NCBI GenBank assembly: GCA_037102815.1
Contig: BTPP01000002.1
Coordinates: forward strand, 5,084,001-5,148,000
Source: Neurospora intermedia
Lineage: Eukaryota; Ascomycota; Sordariomycetes; Sordariales; Sordariaceae
Direction: 5' to 3'
Length of the DNA stretch: 64,000 nt
A program made the translations under genes and the position numbers. Below the pieces are notes generated by a model. It did no database searches and was not told where the DNA came from. It saw nothing but the letters and a program-made list of their open reading frames with translations. The stretch's first letter is position 1, and each line of letters opens with the position of its first letter. Positions 13,401-23,449 of this stretch are shown one piece after another.

Positions 13401-13753
13401 ACCTCAAGTCCCTCTCCCCCTCCACCGCCGATCTCGAACTCCGCTCCCTTTCCATCGGCAGCAGCGGCTTCGACTCGGAGTCTTCTGACGACAACGACAA
13501 CGGCAACAACGAACTCCTCCACTTCATTCGCGCCATGACGCAACGCCTCGCCCAACGCCGCGACTACGAGCTCACGCAAGCGTGGATGACGGTCTTTTTG
13601 CGACTGCACTTTGACGTGATTATGGAAAGCGAGACGCTGCTGAAGGAGTTGGGCAAGTGGAAGGAACAGCAGGAAAGGGAGAAGAAGCGGTTGGATGATT
13701 TGGTGGGGTACTGTGGTGGTGTGGTTGGGTTCTTGAGGAGTCCTAGGACGTAG
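10415..13753 (+). CDS. utp21: Utp21 (WDR36-like) U3 snoRNP / SSU processome WD40 protein
   Basis: Component of the UTP-B part of the small-subunit processome, needed for 18S rRNA maturation in the nucleolus. Exons are 10415-10549, 10613-13313 and 13383-13753, giving 1068 aa. The N-terminus has a Lys-rich patch (KRQKLNASVVKSKAPQKKK), then the SSIFAPFR|TVGLVS junction typical of Utp21, then two sets of WD40 repeats through about residue 840 (for example SCSLDGTVKFWDF and AASQDRVVRVWDLPT). The family C-terminal domain follows, including LTLSLVPKSRWQTLL-like sequence and the TYQTFTAKLLEGAETG segment. The first in-frame ATG is at 10415; ATGs at 10430 and 10433 are alternatives with better context. 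The second intron (13314-13382, 69 bp) has canonical ends but is a multiple of three and free of stops, so reading through it would add 23 residues. It is divergent from vip1 and convergent with bbc1. Confidence 0.95.
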
Positions 13754-13794
13754 TAGACGTAGACATGGACATGCATGCATGGATGGGTCTAGAT

Positions 13795-13846
13795 GAGGGG
13801 AAGGAAAAGGAAAAGGGAAAGGGGAAGGAAAAGGGAAAGGGGAAGG
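13795..13846. repeat. 52-bp homopurine tract with internal duplication
   Basis: The plus strand is all A or G for 52 bases, and an 18-bp block of the form A4G3A3G4A2G2 occurs twice in succession. It begins about 40 bp after the utp21 stop codon, so it is probably in that gene's 3' UTR. Confidence 0.8.
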
Positions 13847-14042
13847 CTTGCATAATGGCTACCTATGAGCGAATGAGTGAGTAGCTGTAGCTGTAGCTGT
13901 AAAAGTCGGCTGGGATTGTGGATACATATGATATGAGCGAATTCGATCTATTTTTCGATAGTATTTACATTATGGGCTTTTTTACAACTAGCCTCGATTT
14001 TTTTATTTTTTTTTACATTTCTTTTTATTTTTTGGTTTGCTA

Positions 14043-14065
14043 GGATGGATGGATGGATGGATGGG
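14043..14065. repeat. ATGG tetranucleotide repeat
   Basis: About five consecutive GGAT/ATGG units in the convergent utp21-bbc1 gap. It is a simple microsatellite. Confidence 0.75.
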
Positions 14066-14298
14066 AAAATGGGAAAAACTGGGATAGATAAAAAGTGGTT
14101 TGTACCTATATCCAATACCAGTAATATCTTGTCATGTCACGTCAACTGAATCTACATCTACTACTTCTCAACTTCCTAGTCTGAATTGGTCAACGGTTTC
14201 CTATGAAAGGTAGGTAGGTAAGTAAGCGTATTGCGCGATTTGGGGTCATTATATATATACTTGTTATTCATCATGAAGCTAGCTGAGTGAACAGTCAA

Positions 14299-14330
14299 GT
14301 CTGTCTGTCTGTCTGTCTGTCTATCTGTCT
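14299..14330. repeat. TCTG tetranucleotide repeat
   Basis: Eight units of GTCT/TCTG type, with one substitution (TATC) in the sixth. It reads as Thr-Asp-Arg-Gln repeats on the minus strand. Confidence 0.85.
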
Positions 14331-14410
14331 CCAAGTCCCACCACCACCGATGTTTCAATATCAACTTGAAACAGATGAAACAAACACACGTATCAGGATA
14401 GTTTACCGAT

Positions 14411-14472
14411 TGACTGGCTGACTGACTGACTGACTGACTGACTGGCTGACTGACTGACTGACTGACTGGCTG
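14411..14472. repeat. GACT tetranucleotide repeat with periodic GGCT variant
   Basis: About fifteen TGAC units. A GGCT variant unit recurs at regular spacing, so the array has a higher-order period of roughly 24-28 bases as well as the 4-base unit. It reads as Ser-Gln-Pro-Val type repeats on the minus strand. Confidence 0.85.
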
Positions 14473-14618
14473 TAAGATACCTCTACTGCGCTTGTGAAGC
14501 AAGTCATATATGTAGGTAGATACTTCTGTCAATCGACTCCCGTTCATATTGATCGGGTATGAGAAGGTACTTTAGATACTTTCGTAGTGCTTGATAAATG
14601 GTACTAGTAGACTGTAGG

Positions 14619-14620
<2 letters not shown>

Positions 14621-14659
<39 letters not shown>
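14621..14659. repeat. 39-bp T homopolymer
   Basis: An uninterrupted T run on the plus strand in the convergent utp21-bbc1 gap. The following 100 bases are also T-rich. Confidence 0.9.
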
Positions 14660-14660
<1 letters not shown>

Positions 14661-15554
14661 GTATTCTTTTTTGTGTTGGCGCTCTTCGATTTCCTTCCTT
14701 CTTCCTGTCATTTTCCTCGCTTTGCATTCTTCTTTGGTCTACTTTTACCTCGATGTTTGTCTTCTTCTTTCAGGTAGTAGATCAGTAAACAAACATTCTC
14801 GTCCTCCATCGTTTATTGTAAAATCTCTCGATTTTATCTGGAGGTCGTTGTCTATATGTTCTCAATCTTGCTGACTGTCACCAGAACCGGCCGTGTAACA
14901 TCGGATACATAAGTTTAGTATTACGAGATGATGCCAGTCATAGTTAGGAGATAATTCAACAACAAGAGTAAAAACAGAGACTATGCTAGAGATGCTAAAT
15001 ACGCAAATTCAAAGTTAAATTGCTGTTACTATAGCTGCCAATCAGTGTGTCTGTGATTTGTTTTGTTTGTTGTGTTTTGTTTTGTATGTATTGGGGAAAA
15101 ACTTATTATGACTTGGAGTTCAGTAGTGCGTGATGACTTGTAATAAAGACAAATTTCTCCCACCACCCAAGCAGCATCATGACCTCCGTCACCTCTCAAA
15201 GAGCTCCCCCTCATTTCCACCCACTTCCTTCTTCCATCGCTGATCCCTCTTATGACAACCAAACAAACACGCAAGATACTTACACGCAAAAGAAGGAGAG
15301 AGAAAACGTCAGGGCAAAGAAGAATAGCTGCATGTAGCAGCTGTAACTTCAACGAACCTAATCTTTTCTCAATGCCCGCGGCCTTCCCCACCTTGCAATT
15401 ACCACTGGTCAGAGCCTACAACTCTCGCCAAAACACCAAATACACTACCGATCCCACTGAACCGCTCAACTCTCCTTGCCTCAGTCATGGACAGACTCTC
15501 CTCAGAGTTCAGCCTCGTCAATGGCCCATCACCGGTCGATGAGGAATCCTAATC

Positions 15555-18500
15555 CTAGTTCCCTCCCTCCCAGCCGACCCAGCTCCTGGGCATGACTCTC
15601 CAAATCTTGACCTCACCACTCCTCAGATCATCAAGCTTGAAGCTCTCGATCTTGACCTTCTTGCTCTCCCTGCCCTGTTCCCACACCCTAACCTTCTTCT
15701 TGGTGCCATCCCACTCGGCCACAATACCGACGTGGTCCGGCTTACCAACCTCCATGCTATACTTGGCATGCATGGCGCCGTGCTTGCCCTGGAACTTGGC
15801 GTTTCTGACGGAGATGATGTCGCCGGGGCGGATCTCGTCGTTCTGAGTGGTGCTCGCGTTGGCCAGGTTGGAGTACACCAGGGCGCCATAGGCGCGCGTG
15901 CCGACGGGCAGGAGGGCATCCTTGAAGGGACGGAGGAGCTCGTAGATCAGTGCTTGGGGAGTACCGTCACCGACGACGGTTTCCTTCTTACCATGCACGG
16001 CCTCGCTGATAGCCCGTCCAAAGCGCTCGTAGCTCTGCTCAAGCTGGTCTTGACGCAGGGTGCGGGGAGGGGGTTCGTGGCGCTGCTCAAGTTCGACATC
16101 GGACGGATCCTGAGAGTTGAAGCGAACGGTGATCACGGTCTGGGAGTAGTCCTGGAACAAGACGTAAATGTCCCGCGTGACAATAGTCTTACCAGAGTGG
16201 GGGTCAGACGCGGTAGACTCCTCAGACTCAAAGAGGATGTCCTTGCGTCCGTGAAGAGGTGGAGGGAGGCTCTTGGGCTGTAGCCACCAAGTCGACTGGC
16301 TGGCCAGGTCGATGTCGTTAGCAACGAAACCTGATTCCATTGATGGCCGCGTCAAATCTACAGATCGCCGCAAATTTGAACGCGAGGTATCCATTGACTG
16401 CCGGGTCGACGGGCGGCCACTACCGGGCGGCGCCAGGGGAGGAGCCCTTGTATTTTGAGGGGTCCCGTGAAAAGGGGTCTCAGGAGAGTATGGCTCAGAC
16501 GGAGGCGAATTAGGCAAAGGGAAGGACGGTATCGACGATGCTCCGTGAGTCGGCGAAGAGTAGTTATAAGGGTCGAAGTCTCCTTCCCCGTATCGAGGCA
16601 TCTCTTGCGTCGGAGGAGGCGGAGGGGCCGCGCGTGGCACGTCGACAGACTTACGGCTTTCTAGTGGAGACATGAGTGGAACAGGAGGGGGACCGGCTCT
16701 CGGTGGTGATGTCGGGGGAAGAGGAGGGGGGCGGGACATGGGTGAGCGTGGCGACGCGGGCCCGTCAAAGCTTGTCTCACGTTGATGAGACTTCAGCGCA
16801 TCCTTATGAGGAACAGAGGAAGCAATGTCCGTATCGTAATCCCCTTCGTACTCGGTAATTTCTTCTTCCACTTCTTCATTGTCATGGCCCCTTCCAGGAG
16901 ACAAATGCTGGCGTTGATGGAAAGTATCCGTAGTCGGTGTCCTTGGTGGCGCTGCCGGGGGAGGCGGGGGAGGAGCCCGGCTCACCGGGACCATACCGGG
17001 AATCGGAGGAGGCAGGCGACTTTCACGCTTGGCTGACGGTGAAGCAGGGGGCAGCGGAGGAGACCGGGGTGATGCCTCGTAGTACGACTGGCGTCTGCCG
17101 TGTGAAGCACCAGGCGAGGTTGGGGGTGACACCGGGGGAGGAGGCATCTGCGGTGTCGGCGGAGCAAGAGCCGGAAGGGGCGGCGGCGGAGCTCGAGCTG
17201 TATGCGCTGTCTCAGCAACGCGCGGAGTATCAGACTCCTCCTGGGGCCTTTCTGAGAGCTCGTCATCCGATGCAGAGCCTTCACTGGGCGAGCTTGTGGC
17301 CGATGCAGTCGGGGGCGGGGGAGGCGGACGGGCTGAACTCAAGTTAGTAAGTCGTTCACAGTTATCATAGCCGGAGAACTTACCTTCAGTAGGAACAGGG
17401 GGAGGAGCTGGCCTTCCACCGGGAACAGGAGGCGGTACGCCGGGGTCCCTCGAAGGCACTATCATTCGAGTTAGTATCGTGGCGGGCAAGGCTACCAAGT
17501 GTGTCTGAGACTTACAAGACGGAGGAGGTGCCTGATACGGAGTTGGCGCCTCACTCTCCTCTTCTTCCTCTTCCTCCTCTTCAGACACCGGCTGTTCCGG
17601 TTCGGCCTGCTGAGGAGGACGAGTGGGCGGCGGCGGCGCATGCAAGGGCGAACGGGGCTCTTCGACTTCGGGGGAACGCACAGGTTCCGGTGCCCGGGAC
17701 ATGCCAGGGAGAGCCATCATGGTCGGAATAGGAGGCGCACGTTGGACCGGGGAAGTGGGCTGTTCTTCAGATTCCTCCACCTTCTCAGGAACAGGCTTCT
17801 TCTTCTTGGGCAGCATAGGAGGCGGGCCGCCGAAGAGGGAGATGCCAGGCATTCCGGGCAAACCCATGCCGCCAGACATCTTGGCCATTCTAGCCCGCAA
17901 TTCCTCCCTACGCCGGATCTCAGGGTCAACCTCTTCTTCTTCCTCTTCTTCTTCCTCCTCCTCGTCTTCTTCGTCCTCTTCCTGCGCAAGCTTGGCATCT
18001 TCCTGCTTAGCGGCAGTAGCAACATGCTTGTGCTCTTCAACCTCCTCCTTTTCAGTCAGATCTTCTTGTCCCTCGGTTGTTTCACCGGCGCCAGACAAGT
18101 CGGCCTCGTTGCCATCATTGGGCTCAACACCGAAGTTTGACTTGCGCCTGGGCGCTGGCGCGCGTGGGTGGAGGGCCTCATCCACCGACTTCCTTACAGT
18201 TTCTTCGGTGTCCTGTCTTTCGAGGGGTACCGCGGCGGGTTCGCCCTCCTCGGCGGCTTCGTGGGTCTCAACCTTTTTCTTGACGGGCTTCTTGGGCTTT
18301 TCCTTCTTGGCCTCATGTCGAGCAGCCGTCTCCATCTGCTGCTTCTGCAGGAGGGCCAGGCGCTCCTTGAGACTCAGTGGCTTCGGCTGTTCCTCCTCAC
18401 CTTCTCCCTCGTTCGAGGCAGAGGCAGAGGCAGGGACGAGACCTGCCTTGGCAGCATTCTCTTGGGCTTGAGCCTCTTGTTCCCTGATCTCCGGATCCTC

Positions 18501-19250
18501 ATCACGGCGGTAGATCTTGGCAACGGGGGCTTGCTGGGGAGGAGGAATGTAAGCGTTCCTACTGGGAGGAGGCGCAACAAAGGGCTTCTTGATGAAGTTG
18601 GCGCCAGAGCTCAAACCGGTAGGCTTAAAGGGGGCAGGGGGAGGGGCCGCAGCTTTGTTGAAGGCAGCAATGCGATCCTTGAAGCTCGAGGGTTTCTCTG
18701 CGACGGGGGGAGGGCCGCTGGGCTTGGATGGCTGCTGCTGCTGTGGTTGTTGTGTAGGGGCGGGCTTGGGAGGTGGAGACGTCACTCTCGGGGCTTCGGC
18801 AGGCGGCGGAACTGCCTGCGGAACTGGCGGCGGAGGAGCGGATGCCTGCGGGGGCGGAGCGGGCTTGGGGGCCGGGGGTTCGGCAGCTGGTACAGGCACA
18901 GGCGGAGGGGCGGAAGCAACAGGAGTAGGTGATGGCGAGCGCACGGGTTCAGGAGCAGGCGCAGGCTCCGGGGAGACTGGTTGCTCGGGAGCGGCGACAT
19001 GCTCAGGCTCCTGCTTGGCAGCACGGGTTGGTCTTGTTGGGCGGGGCGGAGCTTGGGGTTCGTAGCGTTCGACGAAGTTGCGAGGGAAGATGCCCTCTTG
19101 CTTGACCCCGGCCTCGTCGACGTATTCTCCGCCATACCAATCGGCGTCCTCCTCGTCGGTCACGGTGATGATCTGGCCGGCGGGGAAGTTGAGATCGTCC
19201 TCGTGACCCGAGGCGTAGTCGAAGATGGCCTTGACTTTGAACAACGACAT
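15555..19250 (-). CDS. bbc1: Bbc1/Mti1-like SH3 protein of cortical actin patches
   Basis: Scaffold that, in yeast, binds type I myosins and Las17/WASP at endocytic actin patches. The SH3 domain is at residues 1-66 (ALYDY-type motif KAIFDYASGHEDDLNF, then DADWYGGEY and GIFPRNFVERY). The middle is very Pro-rich, with many APPPP/PPPPP ligands, a run of Glu and the segment RRREELRARMAKMSGG. The C-terminal 200 residues form the conserved Bbc1/Aim3-type domain (DIYVLFQDYSQTVITVRF, then GDIISVRNAKFQGKHG and VGIVAEWDG). The frame is open throughout, but two introns are clear from GTAAGT donors and CTAAC branch sites: 17459-17515 (57 bp) and 17333-17383 (51 bp). Spliced length is 1195 aa; 1231 aa if both are retained. 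Start at 19250 puts the SH3 domain at the very N-terminus, as in homologues. It faces utp21 and is divergent from rtr1. Confidence 0.92.
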   Translation of the reverse strand: MSLFKVKAIFDYASGHEDDLNFPAGQIITVTDEEDADWYGGEYVDEAGVKQEGIFPRNFVERYEPQAPPRPTRPTRAAKQEPEHVAAPEQPVSPEPAPAPEPVRSPSPTPVASAPPPVPVPAAEPPAPKPAPPPQASAPPPPVPQAVPPPAEAPRVTSPPPKPAPTQQPQQQQPSKPSGPPPVAEKPSSFKDRIAAFNKAAAPPPAPFKPTGLSSGANFIKKPFVAPPPSRNAYIPPPQQAPVAKIYRRDEDPEIREQEAQAQENAAKAGLVPASASASNEGEGEEEQPKPLSLKERLALLQKQQMETAARHEAKKEKPKKPVKKKVETHEAAEEGEPAAVPLERQDTEETVRKSVDEALHPRAPAPRRKSNFGVEPNDGNEADLSGAGETTEGQEDLTEKEEVEEHKHVATAAKQEDAKLAQEEDEEDEEEEEEEEEEEVDPEIRRREELRARMAKMSGGMGLPGMPGISLFGGPPPMLPKKKKPVPEKVEESEEQPTSPVQRAPPIPTMMALPGMSRAPEPVRSPEVEEPRSPLHAPPPPTRPPQQAEPEQPVSEEEEEEEEESEAPTPYQAPPPSCKSQTHLVALPATILTRMIVPSRDPGVPPPVPGGRPAPPPVPTEGKFSGYDNCERLTNLSSARPPPPPPTASATSSPSEGSASDDELSERPQEESDTPRVAETAHTARAPPPPLPALAPPTPQMPPPPVSPPTSPGASHGRRQSYYEASPRSPPLPPASPSAKRESRLPPPIPGMVPVSRAPPPPPPAAPPRTPTTDTFHQRQHLSPGRGHDNEEVEEEITEYEGDYDTDIASSVPHKDALKSHQRETSFDGPASPRSPMSRPPPLPPTSPPRAGPPPVPLMSPLESRKSVDVPRAAPPPPPTQEMPRYGEGDFDPYNYSSPTHGASSIPSFPLPNSPPSEPYSPETPFHGTPQNTRAPPLAPPGSGRPSTRQSMDTSRSNLRRSVDLTRPSMESGFVANDIDLASQSTWWLQPKSLPPPLHGRKDILFESEESTASDPHSGKTIVTRDIYVLFQDYSQTVITVRFNSQDPSDVELEQRHEPPPRTLRQDQLEQSYERFGRAISEAVHGKKETVVGDGTPQALIYELLRPFKDALLPVGTRAYGALVYSNLANASTTQNDEIRPGDIISVRNAKFQGKHGAMHAKYSMEVGKPDHVGIVAEWDGTKKKVRVWEQGRESKKVKIESFKLDDLRSGEVKIWRVMPRSWVGWEGGN

Positions 19251-21008
19251 GATGATGCTGCAGTTGGGAAATCAACCCAAGCGGTCGGAGTGTCGTTTGT
19301 GTCGAAGTCAAGGTAAGATCGGAAGGGAGTTGCGTGAGTGGGTGCGGGGCGGTCCCTGCGCAGGAGGCAGCAGCAGCAGCAGGAGAGAAATGTAAGTAAG
19401 CTGCAAACAGCGTCAGGTCGCACGAGTATTAGTTGGTGGAAGCAAAACAGTAGTGTAGATGTTAGATGATGTTAGAGTTGTGTCTTGTTGAAGCGCGGAT
19501 GGACGGCGACAAAGCGAAGCCCATGTGTTGGAGATTCGGTTGCCGGAGACCCGCCACTTTTGATGAAGAAGCTTGAATGTGGAAGTTGAAGAGAGAATCG
19601 GGGATGGTTTCGGTGTCTTGTTGCAGTGAATCAGGCCCTGAACGGGACGGGATGTAGGTGACGCGGGGGGGGAAGAAGCACCTCACAAGCACCTCGAGCG
19701 GAAGCAGCAGTGACAGCACAAGTGGCAGCATGACGGGGGGAAGCACCTGGGGCCGGACGACCTGATGCAGGAAGTGCAGGCAGCGCATTGAACGTATCAG
19801 GCGCTAGAGGTATGTAGGTAGGCGGGCACCTCTCTGGGTTGGACAGTGCTAGTACTGCCTCTATAGCCACAAATGCAGATCGACTGGGCCGTCCCTGCTG
19901 TCGCACTGGGGGGGAAGCATCAAGTGTGTTCCAGGTTTCCCGGCACTTTAACAGGAATGTCCAGTTACTGCGTTGCCATGTTTACTTTCGTCCGTCCTTT
20001 TCACTTTAATGGTCACCCAAAGTCATATGAGCCCCTCTGGTATAATAGATATTTATGAGATTCTATAAGGTTTTTCTGCTTTGTGGTCTTGTGACCGAGG
20101 ATGTGATGCTACAATTTGTTCAACGTACTTGGACAGTCAAGGTAAGATAGGCTGATCTCACTACCTTACACAGCCGCTCCAGCTTCTTCGACGTCAGCAC
20201 TTGTTACCAAGTACAGTATGGGGCAATTTATGCACACTTTAACTCGACACTACTTAACATCTTCTTTCCATTACCCCCGACATTGCGGGAAAGGATTAAA
20301 TGTGTTGAGGTCAAGCATGATGAACCAGGTAGTAGAGAAACAGGAGGTTCGAGATGCACACATGCACATTAGTACGGAATGAGCTGGGATCATGGCTTAG
20401 ACGAATGCGATGGATGATGCAACCTGTATCAATAATCTATGTATTCCCGTTGTTAGCGTTTCTTTGCTGTGTAACATGTGAACCCCCCCAAAGAGTGAGA
20501 TGAAACCGCAGGCCATGTGCTTCTTAGTTCCAAACATCACTTTCATCTTGTCAATGCCGGGGAAACACAATGCTTGAGCTTCCTTCCCCATCGTCCATCA
20601 TCTTCGTGAAGCCACCGTATCCTTCTTCATGGGAGCAAGAGAGCAAGCACTGCCCTCCCCGATGCTAGGCATGAGACGGACATGGGTTGCTCCGCCTTTT
20701 CTGAGCTCTTCTGTGGAGGCAGCTCAAGATTACGCGTGGGGCTCATTTAGGTAGAGGTACCTGCCTCTACTGTATTGCCTGCCGGGACATGACCTTTTGT
20801 GTGAGTTATCTTATCGGCCATTCCATCATCGCATGGAAGCTTTTGGATCTCTTCAAACAAAACGACCTGAACATTGCCTCACCGGACCATCAGCAACAAA
20901 TAGCTTCGTTGCGACCGAAGCCATAAAATCTGTCCACCGACCTCCCAACTCGGTTCAAATCTTACCCACGCTATCCAGTGAATAACATCACCTAAACACC
21001 AACTCAAA
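19251..21008. other. Divergent intergenic region between bbc1 and rtr1
   Basis: This 1.76-kb stretch should contain both promoters. Just upstream of the bbc1 start the minus strand reads TTTCCCAACTGCAG, a possible 3' splice site for a leader intron, which I cannot confirm. Open frames at 19462-19906 are short, mutually overlapping and unlike known proteins. No gene is supported. Confidence 0.55.
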
Positions 21009-22199
21009 ATGTCCGCCTCCACCCCACCAGTCCCCAAACAACCAAAATCCATCCTCAAAAAAACCACCCACCCAACAACCGGCTTCTCCCAACTACCTTC
21101 ACCTACCAGCGAACCCTCCAACCAGCAGCAGCGCGACCTCATCTCCCCCGGCGGCTCCCTCCCCATCTCCTTCCCCGACCTCTCTTCCCTCCCCACTGAA
21201 CAGCGACTCGCCCACGAACAAGCCCTCCTCCTCCAACGTCTCTCCCAAACGGAGCTCAAGCCCGCCATCCCCCTCGAAACCATCGAGCTCCTCTCCTCCT
21301 TCCCCACGCAACGTACGCCCCCCGCCTTACACCCTCTCAACCACCAGCCCCTGAGCGCCGCCAACCCTCACCCCGACGACGCCCATCAGTTTCTCAAACT
21401 GGTCGCCGACTTCACGCCGCGGGAATACCTGGAACTCATCGAGGAGCGCAACTGCCTCGGTGCATGTGGGTACGTGCTCTGCCCGCGGAAGCGCAGGCAG
21501 TACGAGGGGGAGTACAAGATCATTATGCGGACAGGCAACATTGCCAAGACGGAGGACTTGAACAAGTGGTGCTCGGATGCGTGTGCGGTGCGGGCGCTGT
21601 ATGTGAAGGTGCAGTTGGATAATCCGAGTTATATGACGGATTTGGAGACGGGCAAGCGGGTGGTTAAGGTTGAGTTGAGGGAGGAGGAGGACAAGAAGAA
21701 GAAGAAGTTGTCTGGAGAAGGAGAGGAAGAGAAGGCCAAGGACAAGGACAAGGCAACGACGACAAGTATCACGGAAGCGGAGGAGGACAAAGTCGCTGCT
21801 GATCTGGCGAGACTGGATCTTAACAGGAAGGCAGAGATTTCGGATAAGGCTGCGCAGATGCAGAGGGATGCTGATGCTTTGGCGGTTGAGAGAGGCCAGG
21901 GCGGCGGGAAGCTGGATAGACTGCTGGCCGGTCAAGGTGTGGAAGTGACGATCCGGGAAAAGCCAACGACAGGTCCGGCAAAAGCGCCCGATCACACAAA
22001 GGCGTCTTCTACGTCCCGGAAGAAGAATCCGCAGGATGCCCATCGTATGGTTGAAGGCCACAAGCCTAGGTTTGGGACTGATATCAAGAGCCAGGAAGCT
22101 GCAAAGAAAGATGGCAGCGCGAGCGAAAGTGAAGATACCGATGAGGACGATGATGATATTAACGACTATCTGTCGGGACGCATGCAAATATCCATGTAG
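21009..22199 (+). CDS. rtr1: Rtr1/RPAP2-type RNA polymerase II CTD phosphatase
   Basis: Atypical zinc-containing phosphatase of the polymerase II C-terminal domain, also linked to nuclear import of the polymerase. The product is 396 aa from a single exon. The N-terminal about 120 residues are Pro/Ser-rich and start with a SILKK motif. The Rtr1 domain runs from about 125 to 215: FTPREYLELIEERNCLG, the zinc ligands in CLGACGYVLC near residues 147-156, and the second pair in WCSDACAVRALYVK near residue 188. The C-terminal half is charged (Lys/Glu repeats) and ends in an acidic patch with NDYLSGRM, a short motif seen near the end of fungal homologues. ATG at 21009 lies in context AAAATG. It is divergent from bbc1 and convergent with rps17. 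Confidence 0.93.
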   Translation: MSASTPPVPKQPKSILKKTTHPTTGFSQLPSPTSEPSNQQQRDLISPGGSLPISFPDLSSLPTEQRLAHEQALLLQRLSQTELKPAIPLETIELLSSFPTQRTPPALHPLNHQPLSAANPHPDDAHQFLKLVADFTPREYLELIEERNCLGACGYVLCPRKRRQYEGEYKIIMRTGNIAKTEDLNKWCSDACAVRALYVKVQLDNPSYMTDLETGKRVVKVELREEEDKKKKKLSGEGEEEKAKDKDKATTTSITEAEEDKVAADLARLDLNRKAEISDKAAQMQRDADALAVERGQGGGKLDRLLAGQGVEVTIREKPTTGPAKAPDHTKASSTSRKKNPQDAHRMVEGHKPRFGTDIKSQEAAKKDGSASESEDTDEDDDDINDYLSGRMQISM

Positions 22200-22815
22200 T
22201 CTAGGCAAGACAGCATCTACAATTGTATAACTTGCGCAGAACCGGGACAGACATAGCATTTACAGATGACCAATCTTAATAGATACCCACCTTGAGTTTA
22301 CTACAGTTCGTTGTGCCAACCAAGAACTTGAAGCCTACGTAGTTTTATGTACCCAGACGGGCGTTTGATGGCTGTCCAAGTCTCGGACATAGACAAGCTG
22401 CGAGTTAGCACATCACCAGGACTGGGAGGTACCTTAGGTAGCGTTTGACCCAAGAACCGGGGCGGGAGCGAACTCCCGTCCTAGCACTTGTGCCGAACCA
22501 CACCATCCAAGTCCCAACCCTGTCCCTCAACACAATCACCACAGAGCATATAAAGCACCACAACCCCATGCGAGGACGGGAAGAGAATTGGCAATCAAGC
22601 ATCGTCTCCGGCATTACACCAAGAGAGTCAGCGACACCTTTTGTGGGCAAACAGATCGCATTTGGTTTCGCAGATGTGACCTAATGATGCTCATCATGCT
22701 ACCCTGTTCCAGATAGACACCGAACACCAACCCAGGTAGGACCGACACCACCGTAGTGCATGATCCAACGCCCGATTTCCCATTATTATTTTGGTTATCG
22801 TCGACCGGGCGACAT
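22200..22815. other. Convergent intergenic region between rtr1 and rps17
   Basis: This 616-bp gap holds the two facing 3' UTRs. The only structure I see is a perfect nine-pair hairpin at 22460-22481. No gene is supported. Confidence 0.6.
22460..22481. other. GC-rich 9-bp hairpin with 4-base loop
   Basis: GGGCGGGAG pairs with CTCCCGTCC (one G-T pair) around a CGAA loop on the plus strand. On the minus strand the loop is TTCG. It lies 261 bp past the rtr1 stop and 335 bp past the rps17 stop, so it could be in either 3' region. A tRNA T-arm was considered, but no acceptor stem or box A accompanies it. Confidence 0.5.
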
Positions 22816-23449
22816 TTAGTCGCGGCGGGGACGGTCGCCGAAGCGGCGGCCGCGCTCGACAGGCTGGGCCTGGGTGACGGGGATGACGTTGACGGGGATG
22901 GAGTCGAACTATTCAAAGGTGAGTTAGACAAAATGAATCCTTACCATGGCTTCATGCGCGCGCCAGAAAACCAGTGATGGTTGGGTGTGATAGTGGGGAA
23001 AAACTTACGCCGAGGTGCTTGAGGAGGTCCTTGGTCTCGGTGTCGACGTCGAGCTGACCGCTCTCGGAGTTCTGGGTGAAGTCGAGAGCAGAGACCTCGG
23101 GAACGTACTGGTCCTTGCGCTCACGCTCCTCCTCCTGCAGCTTGAAGGAGATACCGCGGACGGGGCCACGCTGGATACGCTTCATCAAGTGGGTGGTGTA
23201 GCCGGCAATCTAATTGTGTCAAACATGTTAGGTCCTACTTCTGTTTGTCCTTCCGCCCGGGCCCATATATGAGCCATCTCCCGGTTCGTGACAAAAACGC
23301 ACCTTGTTGCGGAGGCGCTTGGAGGCAATGATGGCGATCTCATCGCAGATGCGCTTGTTGGTCTCGAAGTCGAGGGTCAACTTGGGGTAGTACCGCTCAA
23401 TGATGACCTTGGCGGACTTCTTGACAGTCTTGGTACGAACGCGACCCAT
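22816..23449 (-). CDS. rps-17: 40S ribosomal protein S17 (eS17)
   Basis: Structural protein of the cytosolic small ribosomal subunit. Exons are 23449-23303, 23209-23009 and 22908-22816, giving 49+67+30 = 146 aa, the usual size for fungal eS17. The sequence is diagnostic: [20 protein letters not shown], then [20 protein letters not shown], and a basic tail [12 protein letters not shown]. Introns are 93 bp (23210-23302) and 100 bp (22909-23008), the longest pair in the window, as is common in ribosomal-protein genes. The symbol follows N. crassa usage as I remember it (also called crp-3). It is convergent with rtr1, and mrp51 lies upstream on the same strand. Confidence 0.97.

Larger units (their letters stand above)
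13754..15554. other. Convergent intergenic region between utp21 and bbc1
   Basis: This gap holds only 3' ends of the two facing genes and is dense in simple repeats: a homopurine tract (13795-13846), ATGG units (14043-14065), TCTG units (14299-14330), GACT units (14411-14472) and a T run (14621-14659). Open frames here are short and repeat-driven. No gene is supported. Confidence 0.65.

Noticed and set aside
17499-18932. Several long frames antisense to bbc1
   Set aside because: They come from the repetitive Pro/Glu-coding sequence of bbc1 read in reverse and show no domain.
21327-22259. A 310-codon frame antisense to rtr1
   Set aside because: The sense frame carries the complete Rtr1 zinc domain. 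The antisense text is Leu/Arg-rich with no recognisable domain.
22440-22510. A tRNA T-arm-like hairpin
   Set aside because: The stem is nine pairs with a four-base loop rather than five with seven, and no other tRNA arms are present.
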